The translations under genes and the position numbers were made by a program. The notes under the pieces were generated by a model. It saw nothing but the letters and a program-made list of their open reading frames with translations. It was not told where the DNA came from and did not search any database. 64,000 nt of DNA from Agreia sp. Leaf210 (GTDB taxonomy: Bacteria > Actinomycetota > Actinomycetes > Actinomycetales > Microbacteriaceae), in assembly GCF_001421485.1 (NCBI RefSeq), contig NZ_LMKK01000001.1, forward strand, positions 873,717 through 937,716, read 5' to 3'. Position 1 is the first letter of the stretch; the number at the start of each line of letters is the position of its first letter. This document shows, piece after piece, positions 33,435 through 42,256 of the stretch.

Positions 33435-34253
33435 CTACGGCAGCTCCGCCAGTTGGCCGACGCGACCGGCCAGGATTCCGGGTAGCTGCGCGAGCACCTC
33501 GTTCGCCTGCCGGGTGGCGCCGGTCAGATTCGCGTGCTTGCCGTCGTCTGAGGTGCCCGTCTGCCACCGGCCACCGGTGTCGGCGACCGGGGTGTAGACA
33601 TCCAGAACCGCGATGCCGGCCTGCCGGGCGGCCGCGGCCAGCAGGCGATTGAGTTCGATCACCTCGCCGCCTACCTGGCTCGACGGCGGTACGAGAACGG
33701 CGATCGGGGTCGATCCCCGGTCGCGCACGCCCGCCCACAGGGCCTGGATGTCTGACGCGGCCCGGGTGGGCGAGCTTCCGGCAAGCAGGTCGTTGGTTCC
33801 GGCCTGCACGAGCACGTAGCCGCCCTGGGCTCCGGCCGCCGCCTCGTCGAGACCGGATGCGATGGTGTCGGCCACCGCGCCGGGTTGCGACGCGAAGGCC
33901 CCCATCGAGACCCCGCTGATGGCGTTCGCCTCGACGGTCTGCCGCCACCACGATGCGGCGAAGTAGGCGTGCGAGTCGCTGAGCACCGAGAGCGGGACGA
34001 CCGGCTGAGGAGCGGCCGGGGTGGCGGAGGGGGACGGCGTCGAAACGGTCGGGGCCGCTCCCACGACCAGGGTCCGCTCCCCCGTAGCGGTGAATCCGGT
34101 GTGCAGGCCTGTGGCGAGCGCCGGCCAGAGCGCGATCAGCGCAGCGATCACGACAGTGCGCCAGAACGGCCCCCACGCCGCGCGCTGCGACGCCTGGCGG
34201 GCAGCAGAGCGGGAGCTCGGCGGGCGGCGCGGCTCGACGGAAGAGTCGCTCAC
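33435..34253 (-). CDS. Membrane-anchored SGNH hydrolase with intact active site
   Basis: 272 residues: basic cytoplasmic N-terminus, one membrane helix (about 33-55), Pro/Ser linker, SGNH domain from about 95. Catalytic signatures: VLSDSHAYF (Ser), QAGTNDLL (Asn), TSDDGKHANLTG (Asp/His). By architecture it is a paralogue of the degenerate protein at 14229-15008. Likely acts on acylated glycans outside the membrane; inferred. GTG start 21 nt after the upstream stop. Confidence 0.78.
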   Translation of the reverse strand: MSDSSVEPRRPPSSRSAARQASQRAAWGPFWRTVVIAALIALWPALATGLHTGFTATGERTLVVGAAPTVSTPSPSATPAAPQPVVPLSVLSDSHAYFAASWWRQTVEANAISGVSMGAFASQPGAVADTIASGLDEAAAGAQGGYVLVQAGTNDLLAGSSPTRAASDIQALWAGVRDRGSTPIAVLVPPSSQVGGEVIELNRLLAAAARQAGIAVLDVYTPVADTGGRWQTGTSDDGKHANLTGATRQANEVLAQLPGILAGRVGQLAELP

Positions 34254-34274
34254 GGCCGAATTGTCGGTCTGCGG

Positions 34275-34964
34275 CTAGTCGCCGACGACCTCGGCCATGT
34301 CGTACTCCGCCTTCACCAGAATCGGCAGGTGGTCGGAGTCGCCCTGCGGAAGGGTCTTGACCTCGTCGATGCGGAAGCCGTTCGAGGTGACGAAGTCGAA
34401 GTGACCGCGCACCCACTTGTAGCGCAGGTAGGTGACGCTGTCACTGAGCGACAGCTCGTAGCCCGAGTCCTTGATTCCGGCGCGCAGCTTGTTCTGGAAC
34501 AGCGGGTAGTTGAAGTCGCCGACCATCAGGATCGGAATGTCGACACCGATGCGCTGCAGTTCTTCGTGGGCCGCGGTGATCTGGGTTCGACGCAGAGAAT
34601 TGGATGCCGTGAGCGGCGCGGCGTGGAACGATGCGGCGACGAAAGAGCGGTCGGTCTGGCGATCGAGAAGTCGGGCGCCGAGGAGGCGCTGGGTTCCGGG
34701 CGACATCACCCGGTCGTGCATGGACTTCTTGAGCGTGAACGTGGTGCTGTCTTCGACCGAGAAGCGCTCGGCGCGGTAGTAGAGCGCGAGGCCCAGGCGG
34801 TTCTCTGTGGTGGCGTGCGACATGGTCAGGTGCCCCATGGTCGACGGCAGCGACGCCGTGTCGGCCTCTTGCACGCAGAAGATGTCTACATCGAAGTCAT
34901 CAGTCAGGGCGGCGAGTTCGCCACTGGCGCTGTTGTTCCGCAGGTTGTAACTCAAAACGCGCAT
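34275..34964 (-). CDS. Endonuclease/exonuclease/phosphatase-family protein
   Basis: 229 residues, Mg-dependent phosphoesterase fold: MRVLSYNLRNN, FCVQEADTASL, SFHAAPLTASN, MVGDFNYP, and DSDHLPILVKAEY. No signal peptide or membrane segment. Shorter than the homologous protein at 24685 and not closely similar. Precedes the SGNH hydrolase by 21 nt, so they likely share an mRNA. GAGAGGA before ATG 34964. Confidence 0.82.
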   Translation of the reverse strand: MRVLSYNLRNNSASGELAALTDDFDVDIFCVQEADTASLPSTMGHLTMSHATTENRLGLALYYRAERFSVEDSTTFTLKKSMHDRVMSPGTQRLLGARLLDRQTDRSFVAASFHAAPLTASNSLRRTQITAAHEELQRIGVDIPILMVGDFNYPLFQNKLRAGIKDSGYELSLSDSVTYLRYKWVRGHFDFVTSNGFRIDEVKTLPQGDSDHLPILVKAEYDMAEVVGD

Positions 34965-35078
34965 TCCGGATGGTCCTCTCGCAGTTCTGCTAGACGACAG
35001 ACTATTCGTCGCGGGCTGGGATTTGGATCGGTTGCGGCTGTGCCTTTCATTGTTTACGTCGTCTTAATCAGTGCGTTC

Positions 35079-35100
35079 GTTCGCTGAGCCTGTCGAAGCG
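35079..35100. repeat. REP-like GTTCGCTGAGCCTGTCGAAG element
   Basis: The 22-nt sequence GTTCGCTGAGCCTGTCGAAG plus CG lies 40 nt before the flavin oxidoreductase start. The core CTTCGACAGGCTCAGCGAAC is one I recall as dispersed in many high-GC genomes; not checked here. Confidence 0.4.
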
Positions 35101-35139
35101 CCGGGGAATAGGCCCGTCGTTTCATGCGTTTACATCGAC

Positions 35140-36150
35140 ATGAAGAAAATCGGGTTCCTCTCGTTCGGCCACTGGCAGCCCATCCCCGGGTCGCTGACGC
35201 GCACCGCCGCCGACGCACACCTGCAGATGATCGAGCTGGCGGTCGCAGCAGAAGAGATCGGCGTCGACGGCGCCTACATGCGCGTTCACCACTTCGCGCG
35301 GCAGTTCGCCTCGCCCTTCCCCCTGCTCTCGGCCATGGCGGCCCGCACCTCGAAGATCGAACTCGGCACCGGCGTGATCGACATGCGTTACGAGAACCCG
35401 CTCTACATGGCCGAGGAGGCAGCGACCGCCGACCTCATCTCGGGCGGCAGACTGCAGCTCGGCGTCAGCCGGGGATCACCCGAGACGGCGCTCCGCGGCT
35501 CCGAGTCGTTCGGCTTCGTTCCGCAAGACGGCACGACGGATGCCGATCTGGCCCGTGCGCACACCGAGCTGTTCCGCGCGGCCATCACCGATGCGGGAGT
35601 CGCCATGAGCAACCCGCAGATGACGGGCGTGAGCCAGCCCCTCGGCATCCTGCCCCAGTCGCCCGGCCTGGCCGACCGCATCTGGTGGGGTTCGGGCACA
35701 CGCGCCACCGCCGTCTCGACGGCAGAGCAGGGCATGAACCTGATGAGCTCGACGCTGCTCTCGGAAGACACCGGGGTGCCCTTCGGGGACCTGCAGGCCG
35801 AACAGATCGCGCTCTACCGCGCGGCCTGGAAGGACGCCGGCTGGGAACGCGAGCCGCGCGTGTCGGTGAGCCGCAGCATCCTGCCCATCACCACGGATCA
35901 GGACCGCGCCTACTTCGGCGACATGAGCCGTGACCGCGAAGACCAGGTGGGCTACCTCGACAACGGCATCGCGCGCTTCGGCAAGAGCTACGTGGGCGAG
36001 CCCGACGCGATCGTGAAGGAGCTGCTCGACGACGCCGCCGTGCGCGACGCCGACACGGTGCTCGTCACGATTCCGAACCAGTTGGGCGTCGACTACAACG
36101 CCCACCTGCTCGAGACGATCGTGAAGCACATCGTGCCCGCGCTGAACTAG
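35140..36150 (+). CDS. LLM-class flavin-dependent oxidoreductase
   Basis: Luciferase-like TIM-barrel flavoprotein, 337 residues. ATG 35140 is chosen (MKKIGFLSFGHW); the open frame before it includes the REP-like element. Family features: EEIGVDGAYMRVHHFARQF, LGTGVIDMRYENP, AATADLISGGRLQLGVSRGSP and EREPRVSVSRS. Uses reduced FMN or F420 for monooxygenation; substrate unknown. Confidence 0.87.
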   Translation: MKKIGFLSFGHWQPIPGSLTRTAADAHLQMIELAVAAEEIGVDGAYMRVHHFARQFASPFPLLSAMAARTSKIELGTGVIDMRYENPLYMAEEAATADLISGGRLQLGVSRGSPETALRGSESFGFVPQDGTTDADLARAHTELFRAAITDAGVAMSNPQMTGVSQPLGILPQSPGLADRIWWGSGTRATAVSTAEQGMNLMSSTLLSEDTGVPFGDLQAEQIALYRAAWKDAGWEREPRVSVSRSILPITTDQDRAYFGDMSRDREDQVGYLDNGIARFGKSYVGEPDAIVKELLDDAAVRDADTVLVTIPNQLGVDYNAHLLETIVKHIVPALN

Positions 36151-36160
36151 GGTTCGCCGC

Positions 36161-36336
36161 CGAGTGTGCAGTTCTGGTCGGTGACAGCGCTCGTCACCGA
36201 CCAGAACTGCACAGTCGAGCGAGCGCGACTCCAGGTCGCAGAGACGAGCCCACCCGAGTGTGCAATTTCGGTCGGTCGTCGGCCTCATCACCGACCCAAA
36301 GTGCACACTCGAGCGAGCGCGACTCCAGGTCGCAGA
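36161..36336. repeat. Two tandem 94-bp hairpin-plus-tail units
   Basis: Unit 1 has a perfect 21-bp hairpin (36165-36185 with 36193-36213, loop AGCGCTC). Unit 2, 94 nt on, has a similar stem with two mismatches. Each is followed by the same 28-nt tail starting TCGAGCGAGCGCGACTCCAG (36215-36242 and 36309-36336). Only two copies, no spacer diversity, so not a CRISPR array. Lies between converging genes. Confidence 0.75.
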
Positions 36337-36369
36337 TTCCGGGAGGCCCGACGCGGCTAGACGTGCTGG

Positions 36370-36666
36370 TCAGTCGAACGGCGGCGTTCCGGTGACGACG
36401 CCTCCATAGGGCCACTGAACCCAGTCATCGAAGCGGCCCTCTGTGAATGCGCGCGACGCCAGCATGTCGGCCTCCTGAAAGTCGCGCTCGGCGTCTCTGG
36501 AGACACCGAGAGTCGGCCGCAGGTCATCGAGTCCGACGGTCACGACAGGTCCGGGCTCAGCGAAGACCTCGAAGAGCATCGGCCGGCCGTACTTCAGGAT
36601 GCCGAGGAAGATTTTCCTTTCCTGCACCTGGCGAAACCATTTCGGCCGTTCGATCTGAGGGCTCAT
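36370..36666 (-). CDS. Hypothetical 98-aa protein
   Basis: Starts MSPQIERPKWFRQVQERK with a GGAGG site before ATG 36666. Predicted soluble, mixed alpha/beta, ending TGTPPFD. No family recognised. Separated by 58 nt from the upstream RibD-C gene on the same strand. Confidence 0.6.
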   Translation of the reverse strand: MSPQIERPKWFRQVQERKIFLGILKYGRPMLFEVFAEPGPVVTVGLDDLRPTLGVSRDAERDFQEADMLASRAFTEGRFDDWVQWPYGGVVTGTPPFD

Positions 36667-36724
36667 GCCTCCATCTTCGTTTACGGCGCAGCGGCAGACC
36701 GACTCGCGACAAAGAGTCGAATGC

Positions 36725-37285
36725 TCACCGGCGCACTCGGTAGCGCAGGTAGGCGACTCCCGAATCGAACGAGCGGGTCTCGAGCAGTTCGAGGTCTACG
36801 CGCTGCTCGTCGCGGGCGAAGAACGGCAGCCCTCCCCCGACCAGAACGGGATAGACCCGCATGTGGTATTCATCGATCAGGCCGAGAGTGGCGGCCTGGG
36901 CAGCAAGAGCTGCACCGCCGACGGCGATATCGCCCTCGCCCGGTTCGGCGCGGAGTCGCGCGATTTCGTCGACGAGCTCAGAGTCGGCTAGGCGCGCGTT
37001 GCCTCGCACCGAGGAGAGTGAGCTCGAGAAGACCACCTTCGGCAGCGCATTCCAGAGCTCGAGCCACTGCTGCACCGGGGCCGCGAGCGCGGAGTGGTCG
37101 ACCGTCTCCCAGTAGAGCATCGCCTCATAGAGGCGCCTGCCCATGAGATGCACCCCGACCTCGCGGATCTCGTCGAGCGCGACATCGAACACCTCGTCGC
37201 TGAGACCTGGCCAGTCGAAATCACCATCGGGCCCCTGCACGAAGCCGTCGAGAGACACACTCATCGAATAGGTCACGCGGCGCAT
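36725..37285 (-). CDS. Dihydrofolate reductase-like (RibD C-terminal) protein
   Basis: 186 residues with the RibD C-terminal fold: VTYSMSVSLDGFVQGPDGD at the N-terminus, HLMGRRLYEAM, VVFSSSL, GDIAVGGAALAAQAATLGLIDE and YPVLVGGGLPFF. Probable NADPH-dependent reductase with unknown substrate; this family is widely present as single genes in actinobacteria. GGGAGG before ATG 37285. Confidence 0.87.
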   Translation of the reverse strand: MRRVTYSMSVSLDGFVQGPDGDFDWPGLSDEVFDVALDEIREVGVHLMGRRLYEAMLYWETVDHSALAAPVQQWLELWNALPKVVFSSSLSSVRGNARLADSELVDEIARLRAEPGEGDIAVGGAALAAQAATLGLIDEYHMRVYPVLVGGGLPFFARDEQRVDLELLETRSFDSGVAYLRYRVRR

Positions 37286-37378
37286 GGGGCCTCCCGTCGT
37301 TGGGCTGTGAGCTCGATATTACGACCGTCGAGGCCCAACCGCTCGCGCCCCAACTTGATCGTCTCGATAGTGTGAAGT

Positions 37379-37663
37379 ATGGCTACCAATGAGGCGAGCA
37401 AGGTGGAGTTCGACGCGAAGATCGGCGTCGACGTCAAGGGCGAGACCTGGAGTTGCATCGAGATTCCCGACTCGGTGGAGCTCTTCGGAACCGGCCGGAG
37501 CGTTCGCGTCGACGCGACGATCGACGGGATTGCCCTCGAGAACGTCGGGGCAATGCCCACCGGTGCGAACGGTCACATGGTGTCGTTGAGCGCCAAGGTT
37601 CGCAAAGCTCTCGGCAAGGACGTGGGCGACGAGGTGCATGCGGTGATCACTCGGCGAGCATGA
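37379..37663 (+). CDS. DUF1905-domain protein
   Basis: 94-residue barrel-like domain: VEFDAKIGVDVKGETWSCIEIPD, then VDATIDG and MVSLSAKVRKALGKDVGDEV, close to the DUF1905 pattern. Function of the family is unknown. TAGTGT lies five nt before the ATG, possibly a leaderless promoter. Confidence 0.82.
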   Translation: MATNEASKVEFDAKIGVDVKGETWSCIEIPDSVELFGTGRSVRVDATIDGIALENVGAMPTGANGHMVSLSAKVRKALGKDVGDEVHAVITRRA

Positions 37664-37709
37664 CCCTCTCGCTGATATCTACTGCAGCCGACCACAAGGA
37701 GGTTCGACT

Positions 37710-38306
37710 ATGACTGACATCAGAAGCCGCGCATGGCTGTGGGGCGGCATCGCGTTGATCGCCTCGGCCATCATTCAATTCGCGCTCCCCTCATTCGCAC
37801 GGGGGCAGGGCGTCATCAGCGCCCTGCTTGTTGCTGCCGCCCTGATGCTCTTCGCCTTCGGTGGCGGAGTTCGGCGCAATATCTTCGGTGGCCACGTACT
37901 CGGCGCCGTGACGGCGATGCTCCTCGCAGCGCTGACGATCGTGACCAGCGTCGTAAACCTCCTACCCGAGTCGGGTGGGTCCGCCTGGAATCAGGCGTGG
38001 GTTGCGTCGGTCGTCGGCTTCGCCCGGCTGGCGCTGGGATTCATTCTCGTCGTTCAGATCGCGAGATCGCCGCTTTTCTCGAGCCTGTGGAGATGGGGAC
38101 CGTTGTGGGCGGTGCTCGCACAGGCGGCCGGCTGGGTCGTGTTCCAGTTCGGCCTCATCAACGCGGGCAACTCGGTGAACGGCCCGGCGCTCTGGGCAAC
38201 CTCGCTGTTCAGCGTGGTGGCGGCATCAGTGCCCATCTTCATCGGCGTGCTGGCGATCATTGCCGCCGTGACGAGCCCATCCGCCTCGCGATCTACACCC
38301 TCGTAG
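37710..38306 (+). CDS. Hypothetical multi-pass membrane protein
   Basis: 198 residues, about six hydrophobic helices separated by short loops. Strong AAGGAGG ribosome site before the ATG, 46 nt after the DUF1905 gene, so the two are probably co-transcribed. No conserved motif recognised. Confidence 0.7.
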   Translation: MTDIRSRAWLWGGIALIASAIIQFALPSFARGQGVISALLVAAALMLFAFGGGVRRNIFGGHVLGAVTAMLLAALTIVTSVVNLLPESGGSAWNQAWVASVVGFARLALGFILVVQIARSPLFSSLWRWGPLWAVLAQAAGWVVFQFGLINAGNSVNGPALWATSLFSVVAASVPIFIGVLAIIAAVTSPSASRSTPS

Positions 38307-38324
38307 CCCTCGGATGAGTGCAGA

Positions 38325-38384
38325 AGTCCCCACTGCGGACAATCGATACCGGTGAGCCGGTACCTTCTGTCCACAGCGGGGACT
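38325..38384 (-). terminator. Hairpin between converging genes
   Basis: 17-bp arms (38325-38341, 38368-38384) with two mispairs that become G-U pairs in minus-strand RNA, and an inner TACCGG/CCGGTA stem. Likely ends the LAATG-protein transcript. No U tract. Confidence 0.5.
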
Positions 38385-38411
38385 ACTGAGACTCAGGCGT
38401 GCAGCCTGGAG

Positions 38412-39632
38412 CTACTCGCCCTGCGTCGCCGAGCGGCGGCGCATCAGGAACGCAGCGGCACCCGCAAGCAGCAGTCCGCAAGCGATCGAGATCGGCAGCA
38501 CCGGCGCGAAGCCCGTGGCAGCCAGTGCCTTACCCCCGGCAGTTCCGGCAGGAACGGCGGGGGCGACCGGAACGACCGGAGCCGCGGCGACGGAGAACAT
38601 CACGACATTGCTGAGGCCGGAGATCGACGCATCCGAGTCGGCACTCGCGGCGCGACCAGCGATGGCGAGCACGACATAGTCTCCGACGGCAAGCGGTGTC
38701 TCGACGGCGAACTCCCCGTTGGCGTCGACCGTCGTCGTGAAGATCAGGTATCCCTCGCCCGACTCGGTAGGCACGGTCACTGGAATGGCGCGCGCGGCGT
38801 CTCCCGCACCCGCCGACTCGTTCTCGAACACGGCGCGGTCGTACACACCGAGTGTCACCACGTCTCCCGTGGTGCCGGTTCCGGTGATCGTCGTCGGAGA
38901 ACCGGTGAGGATCTGGCCCTCGGTGGGCGAGGTGATGACAGGAGTATCGGCGATGCAGTTCAGTGTGATGTCAGCCTCGGCGAGCACGCGGTAGTCGCCC
39001 TCTTCGTCGACCGAACCGACCTCTACGTGAGTCGGGGTGTCTTCATCGAGGGTGGTCGATCGCTGGCGCACCTCGCCCGGATCGAGCTGGCCGCCCTCGA
39101 GCGACACGTCGCCGACGGTGAAGTAGTACTCGGTGACCGTCTCACCCGTCGAGTTGTCTGCGGTCAGCAGCACGCCAGGGATCTCGCCGATCACGCCGCC
39201 GGTGTCGAGCAGACACGACGACTGGATGCTGCCGGTTACGTCTGGGCTGTAGTTGCCGACGCAGTCGACCGACGCCAGATTGCCGGCGAAGAAGCCTCCG
39301 TTGCCGCGCACCTGCACGGTGGTGTTCTCGTCTTCGGGAAGCTCGAGTACGGTGCGCTGCGATTCGCCCGGTGCGAGAGTGATGGTCTGATCGACCGTGT
39401 CGAAGTTGATGACGACCTCATAGGTGAGGCTCTCGTCGGTCGTGGTGGCGTTGGACACGGTGAAGGCCAACCCGTCGACCGTTCCTTCGCCCGTGCTGAT
39501 GCCGCAGTTGCCGTCTTCGAAGACGACGGAGCCGGGAAGAGCCTGGGCTGGTGCCGCTGAGAGTGCAACCCCCGTGGCGGTCAGGGCTGCAACACCCAGC
39601 ACCGCGAAGGTGCGCTTGAGAAGTGACGTCAT
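38412..39632 (-). CDS. LAATG-anchored surface protein
   Basis: 406 residues from ATG 39632 (AGGAGAA upstream). Signal peptide ends about APAQA (31-35). The exported part has several beta-sandwich segments with Cys pairs (GNCGIS, VDCVGN, SSCLL, NCIADT), and an Ig-like bacterial domain around PVITSPTEGQILTGSP. The C-terminus is LAATG, a hydrophobic helix and MRRRSATQGE, a class E sortase signal. Monocistronic. Role unknown; adhesin-like. Confidence 0.78.
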   Translation of the reverse strand: MTSLLKRTFAVLGVAALTATGVALSAAPAQALPGSVVFEDGNCGISTGEGTVDGLAFTVSNATTTDESLTYEVVINFDTVDQTITLAPGESQRTVLELPEDENTTVQVRGNGGFFAGNLASVDCVGNYSPDVTGSIQSSCLLDTGGVIGEIPGVLLTADNSTGETVTEYYFTVGDVSLEGGQLDPGEVRQRSTTLDEDTPTHVEVGSVDEEGDYRVLAEADITLNCIADTPVITSPTEGQILTGSPTTITGTGTTGDVVTLGVYDRAVFENESAGAGDAARAIPVTVPTESGEGYLIFTTTVDANGEFAVETPLAVGDYVVLAIAGRAASADSDASISGLSNVVMFSVAAAPVVPVAPAVPAGTAGGKALAATGFAPVLPISIACGLLLAGAAAFLMRRRSATQGE

Positions 39633-39849
39633 TGTGTGGTTCTCCTGATGGTTGGGCGCGATCAAGCGCGCTTCAAGGAGACCGAACAGCAGACGTGGTC
39701 AACGATGACGGAATGCAGTCGGTCTGAGAGGAGTACCGACGCCCCCATCGATACACAGAAAAACTAACAGCAAACTCCCACGAGCGACAGGGGTGATTTT
39801 AGGGTTGCGAGCGAACAGTCCAAGAGCGGCGCCGCTCCGAATGACTTTT
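39633..39849. other. Promoter region of the LAATG protein
   Basis: Upstream of ATG 39632 are the ribosome site and an A/T-richer stretch around 39760-39775 (AAAAACTAACAGCAAAC). No ORF. Nothing else recognised. Confidence 0.35.
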
Positions 39850-39893
39850 GTGTGCCGTACCGTCGCACGCCCCCGTGGAACGGTGCGGCACAC
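39850..39893 (-). terminator. Hairpin abutting the VOC gene stop
   Basis: 14-bp arms GTGTGCCGTACCGT / ACGGTGCGGCACAC with one T-G pair; 16-nt loop. It begins immediately after the stop of the VOC gene. Confidence 0.55.
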
Positions 39894-40268
39894 CTACTTG
39901 GCTTGGCCTATGCCGAGCGCGTTGCCGTCGGGGTCGATCAGGTAGGCCACCCAGGCATCCCCCTGATCGGCGATGCCATCGACCGTCTTCAGCTCGTCGG
40001 TGTCGTAGTTCTCGGGCTCGACGCCGCGGTGCTTCAGCTCCTCGAGCTCGGCGCGCAGGTCGAGAACCCGCCACTCCGCCTGGGTCTGCTCGTCTTTCGT
40101 GCCGACGGTCGATGCCGTGACCTTGAGCCGGGTGTTTCCCGAGGCATAGGTGATGGCGGTGTCTGTGGCCTCGATCACGTCGAGGCCGAGGCGCTTCTCG
40201 TAGAACTCGCGCGAGGCATCCAGATCTTTCGAGAGAAGCACAACGTCGACGGGGTGGTCTTTCAGCAT
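39894..40268 (-). CDS. VOC/glyoxalase-family protein
   Basis: 124 residues from ATG 40268 with AAAGG upstream. Two beta-alpha-beta modules: VDVVLLSKDLDASREFYEKRLG and WVAYLIDPDGNALGI. The metal-site pattern is incomplete: HPVDVV has the first His position, but the last Glu is not evident. Probably a dioxygenase-like, isomerase-like or antibiotic-binding protein; not resolved. Confidence 0.8.
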   Translation of the reverse strand: MLKDHPVDVVLLSKDLDASREFYEKRLGLDVIEATDTAITYASGNTRLKVTASTVGTKDEQTQAEWRVLDLRAELEELKHRGVEPENYDTDELKTVDGIADQGDAWVAYLIDPDGNALGIGQAK

Positions 40269-40368
40269 GATTGAGCCTTTCGATGGGTAGTCGTCCCCCA
40301 CGATCCGCTTGCGGCCGCAGCCGGTCAAGCCCTTGTCAGATGGAACAGGCGCCCACCGGGCGCAGGTA

Positions 40369-40557
40369 TCAGCGCTTCGCCGAAGGTACCGCGAGGAGTC
40401 CCAGCGCCAGCGTGCTTACCGCGAAGCCAGCCATCATGCCGAGGGCCGCGACCTCGAAACCGGTGACGTAGACCACGAGGCCGACGCCGAAGAGCACGAC
40501 CGCCAGTGCAAGCAACCCGAAGCCCGCGATGCGTGTCCATGGCGTTTCTGCGGTCAT
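40369..40557 (-). CDS. Small two-helix membrane protein (62 aa)
   Basis: MTAETPWTRIAGFG followed by two hydrophobic helices (about 13-32, 35-55) and a short basic end. No ribosome site visible before ATG 40557. Family unknown. Confidence 0.5.
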   Translation of the reverse strand: MTAETPWTRIAGFGLLALAVVLFGVGLVVYVTGFEVAALGMMAGFAVSTLALGLLAVPSAKR

Positions 40558-40677
40558 GAACCCGATGCTGCACCGGCTGAGCGCCGAGGGATAGCCCCCA
40601 TTCGGTGAACATCCATGTGGCGCCGGAAGCCCTCCGACAAGCCCAGGCAGAGACGTGCCCAGGGAGCGACAGCGCAG

Positions 40678-41121
40678 CTACTTGCCGTCGGCCTTTCCCT
40701 CGGCGATGTACGCCAGGCGGCGCAGCGTCTCGATGTTGCGCACGTAGAGTCCGATGTCGAGCAGCGCCGGCGGAATGTACTTTCCCGGCCCGGCGACGGC
40801 CTTCTCGATGATGCGCACCACGCATCCGTTGCCCCGCGGCTTCACGTCGATCTGCACCGACGCCTCGCCGATCGGCCAACCCTTCGCGACGATCAGCATG
40901 TGCCGGGGCGGATCCCACTCGTGCATCGTGGTCTCGTCATCCAGCACCGCGGGCCACGATCCGAACGAGTGGTGCAGATGCGAACCCTCCGCAGGCCACG
41001 CCTTCTCGACCTCGCGCATGCGCGACGATCCCACCACCCACGTCGGAAACAGCCATCCGTCGGCGAGTACGGCGAAGACGTCCTCGGGGGAACAGTCCAT
41101 GAGTCTCACGTTTGTCGACAT
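40678..41121 (-). CDS. SRPBCC-family polyketide-cyclase-like protein
   Basis: 147-residue helix-grip protein: CSPEDVFAVLADGWLFPTW, MREVEKAWPAEGSHLHHSF, and IIEKAVAGPGKYIPPALLD with a long C-terminal helix. Binds a hydrophobic ligand by family analogy. GGTGAG precedes ATG 41121. Confidence 0.83.
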   Translation of the reverse strand: MSTNVRLMDCSPEDVFAVLADGWLFPTWVVGSSRMREVEKAWPAEGSHLHHSFGSWPAVLDDETTMHEWDPPRHMLIVAKGWPIGEASVQIDVKPRGNGCVVRIIEKAVAGPGKYIPPALLDIGLYVRNIETLRRLAYIAEGKADGK

Positions 41122-41191
41122 GACTCACCAGCATCCGGCATCCACGAACGGGGGTCTAGGGGTTGCGGCCCACGAGCAGTAGTGTCGGCGC

Positions 41192-42127
41192 ATGTGCACC
41201 CGTGTCTTCTGGAATGACAACCCGATCGCCAAGGTCACCTCGCGGTGCATGGACTGGGAGGTCAGCGACGAGCCCGAGCTCTGGTTCTATCCGCGGGGCC
41301 TCGAGCGTTCGGGCGGGCCGCAGCCGGATGCCGCCCGGTGGCGATCGCTCTACTCGAGCGTCGGGCTCAGCATGTGGAACATCGGCACGTCGGACGGCAT
41401 GAACGAGAAGGGCCTCGCGGCGCACGCGCTCTTTCTCGACGACATCAAGCCACCCACAGCAACCGACGCCCCGACGATCGTCATCGCGATGTGGGTGCAG
41501 TACGTACTCGACCACTTCGCCACCGTCGCCGAGGTTCTCGAGCACCTCGACGACGTGCGCATCATCGCTCCGCCGATCAGGGGGCAGTACATGGGCGCGC
41601 ACCTCGCCCTCGAAGATCCTTCGGGAGACTCGGCGATCATCGAGCCCATCGACGGCGAGCTGGTCGTGCACCACGGTGCCGAGTACACGGTCATGGCGAA
41701 CTCCCCCGGCTACGACGAGCAGCTCGCGAATCTCGCCCGCTACGCGCCGTTCGGCGGAGACCTCACTCCCCCGGGCGACATCACCTCGCTCGACCGCTTC
41801 GTGCGCGCGAGCTACTTCAGGCACTACCTGCCGGAGCCGGCGAACGTCACGGAGACGATCGCGGGGGTGTTCCGCATCACGCAGAACGCGGCGGTTCCGC
41901 CGGGTGCGCCCTACAACGACGGAGGCGTGTATCCCACGTGGTGGCACGCGGCCAGCGACGTGACCAATCGCGTGTACTACTTCTGGTCGACGCACAGCCC
42001 CTCGGCCATCTGGGTCGACCTGGCCCAGCTCGCCGACGGCAAAGAGCTGCTCGCTCTCGACCCGCGCCGGGAGGGTCTCATCGGCGACGTGACGGCTCGA
42101 CTCGCCGGCGCCGACCTCGCCTACTGA
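41192..42127 (+). CDS. Linear amide C-N hydrolase (choloylglycine hydrolase type)
   Basis: Ntn-hydrolase of 311 residues. Cys2 is the nucleophile after Met removal (MCTRVFW). Further family sites: SRCMDWE, GLSMWNIGTSDGMNEKGLAAHAL, YTVMANSPGYDEQ, and YPTWWHAASDVTNRVYYF near the C-terminus. Cleaves amide bonds such as bile-salt, penicillin V or N-acyl homoserine lactone types; substrate undecided. TAGTGT six nt before ATG suggests leaderless expression. Confidence 0.88.
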   Translation: MCTRVFWNDNPIAKVTSRCMDWEVSDEPELWFYPRGLERSGGPQPDAARWRSLYSSVGLSMWNIGTSDGMNEKGLAAHALFLDDIKPPTATDAPTIVIAMWVQYVLDHFATVAEVLEHLDDVRIIAPPIRGQYMGAHLALEDPSGDSAIIEPIDGELVVHHGAEYTVMANSPGYDEQLANLARYAPFGGDLTPPGDITSLDRFVRASYFRHYLPEPANVTETIAGVFRITQNAAVPPGAPYNDGGVYPTWWHAASDVTNRVYYFWSTHSPSAIWVDLAQLADGKELLALDPRREGLIGDVTARLAGADLAY

Positions 42128-42256
42128 TCAGGCCAGCAGTCCCCCATACGCCATGCATCGAATCCTGTCGACGGGGCGACGGGGCGCACCGGGTGGGCAC
42201 AGACTCGAGTGAGGCGGCTGGTATCGGCCTGCCCATCTGAAGAGCAAAGGACTGTC

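Noticed and set aside
36215-36336. CRISPR-like direct repeats
   Set aside because: Only two copies, 94-nt period, hairpin between them and no cas genes.
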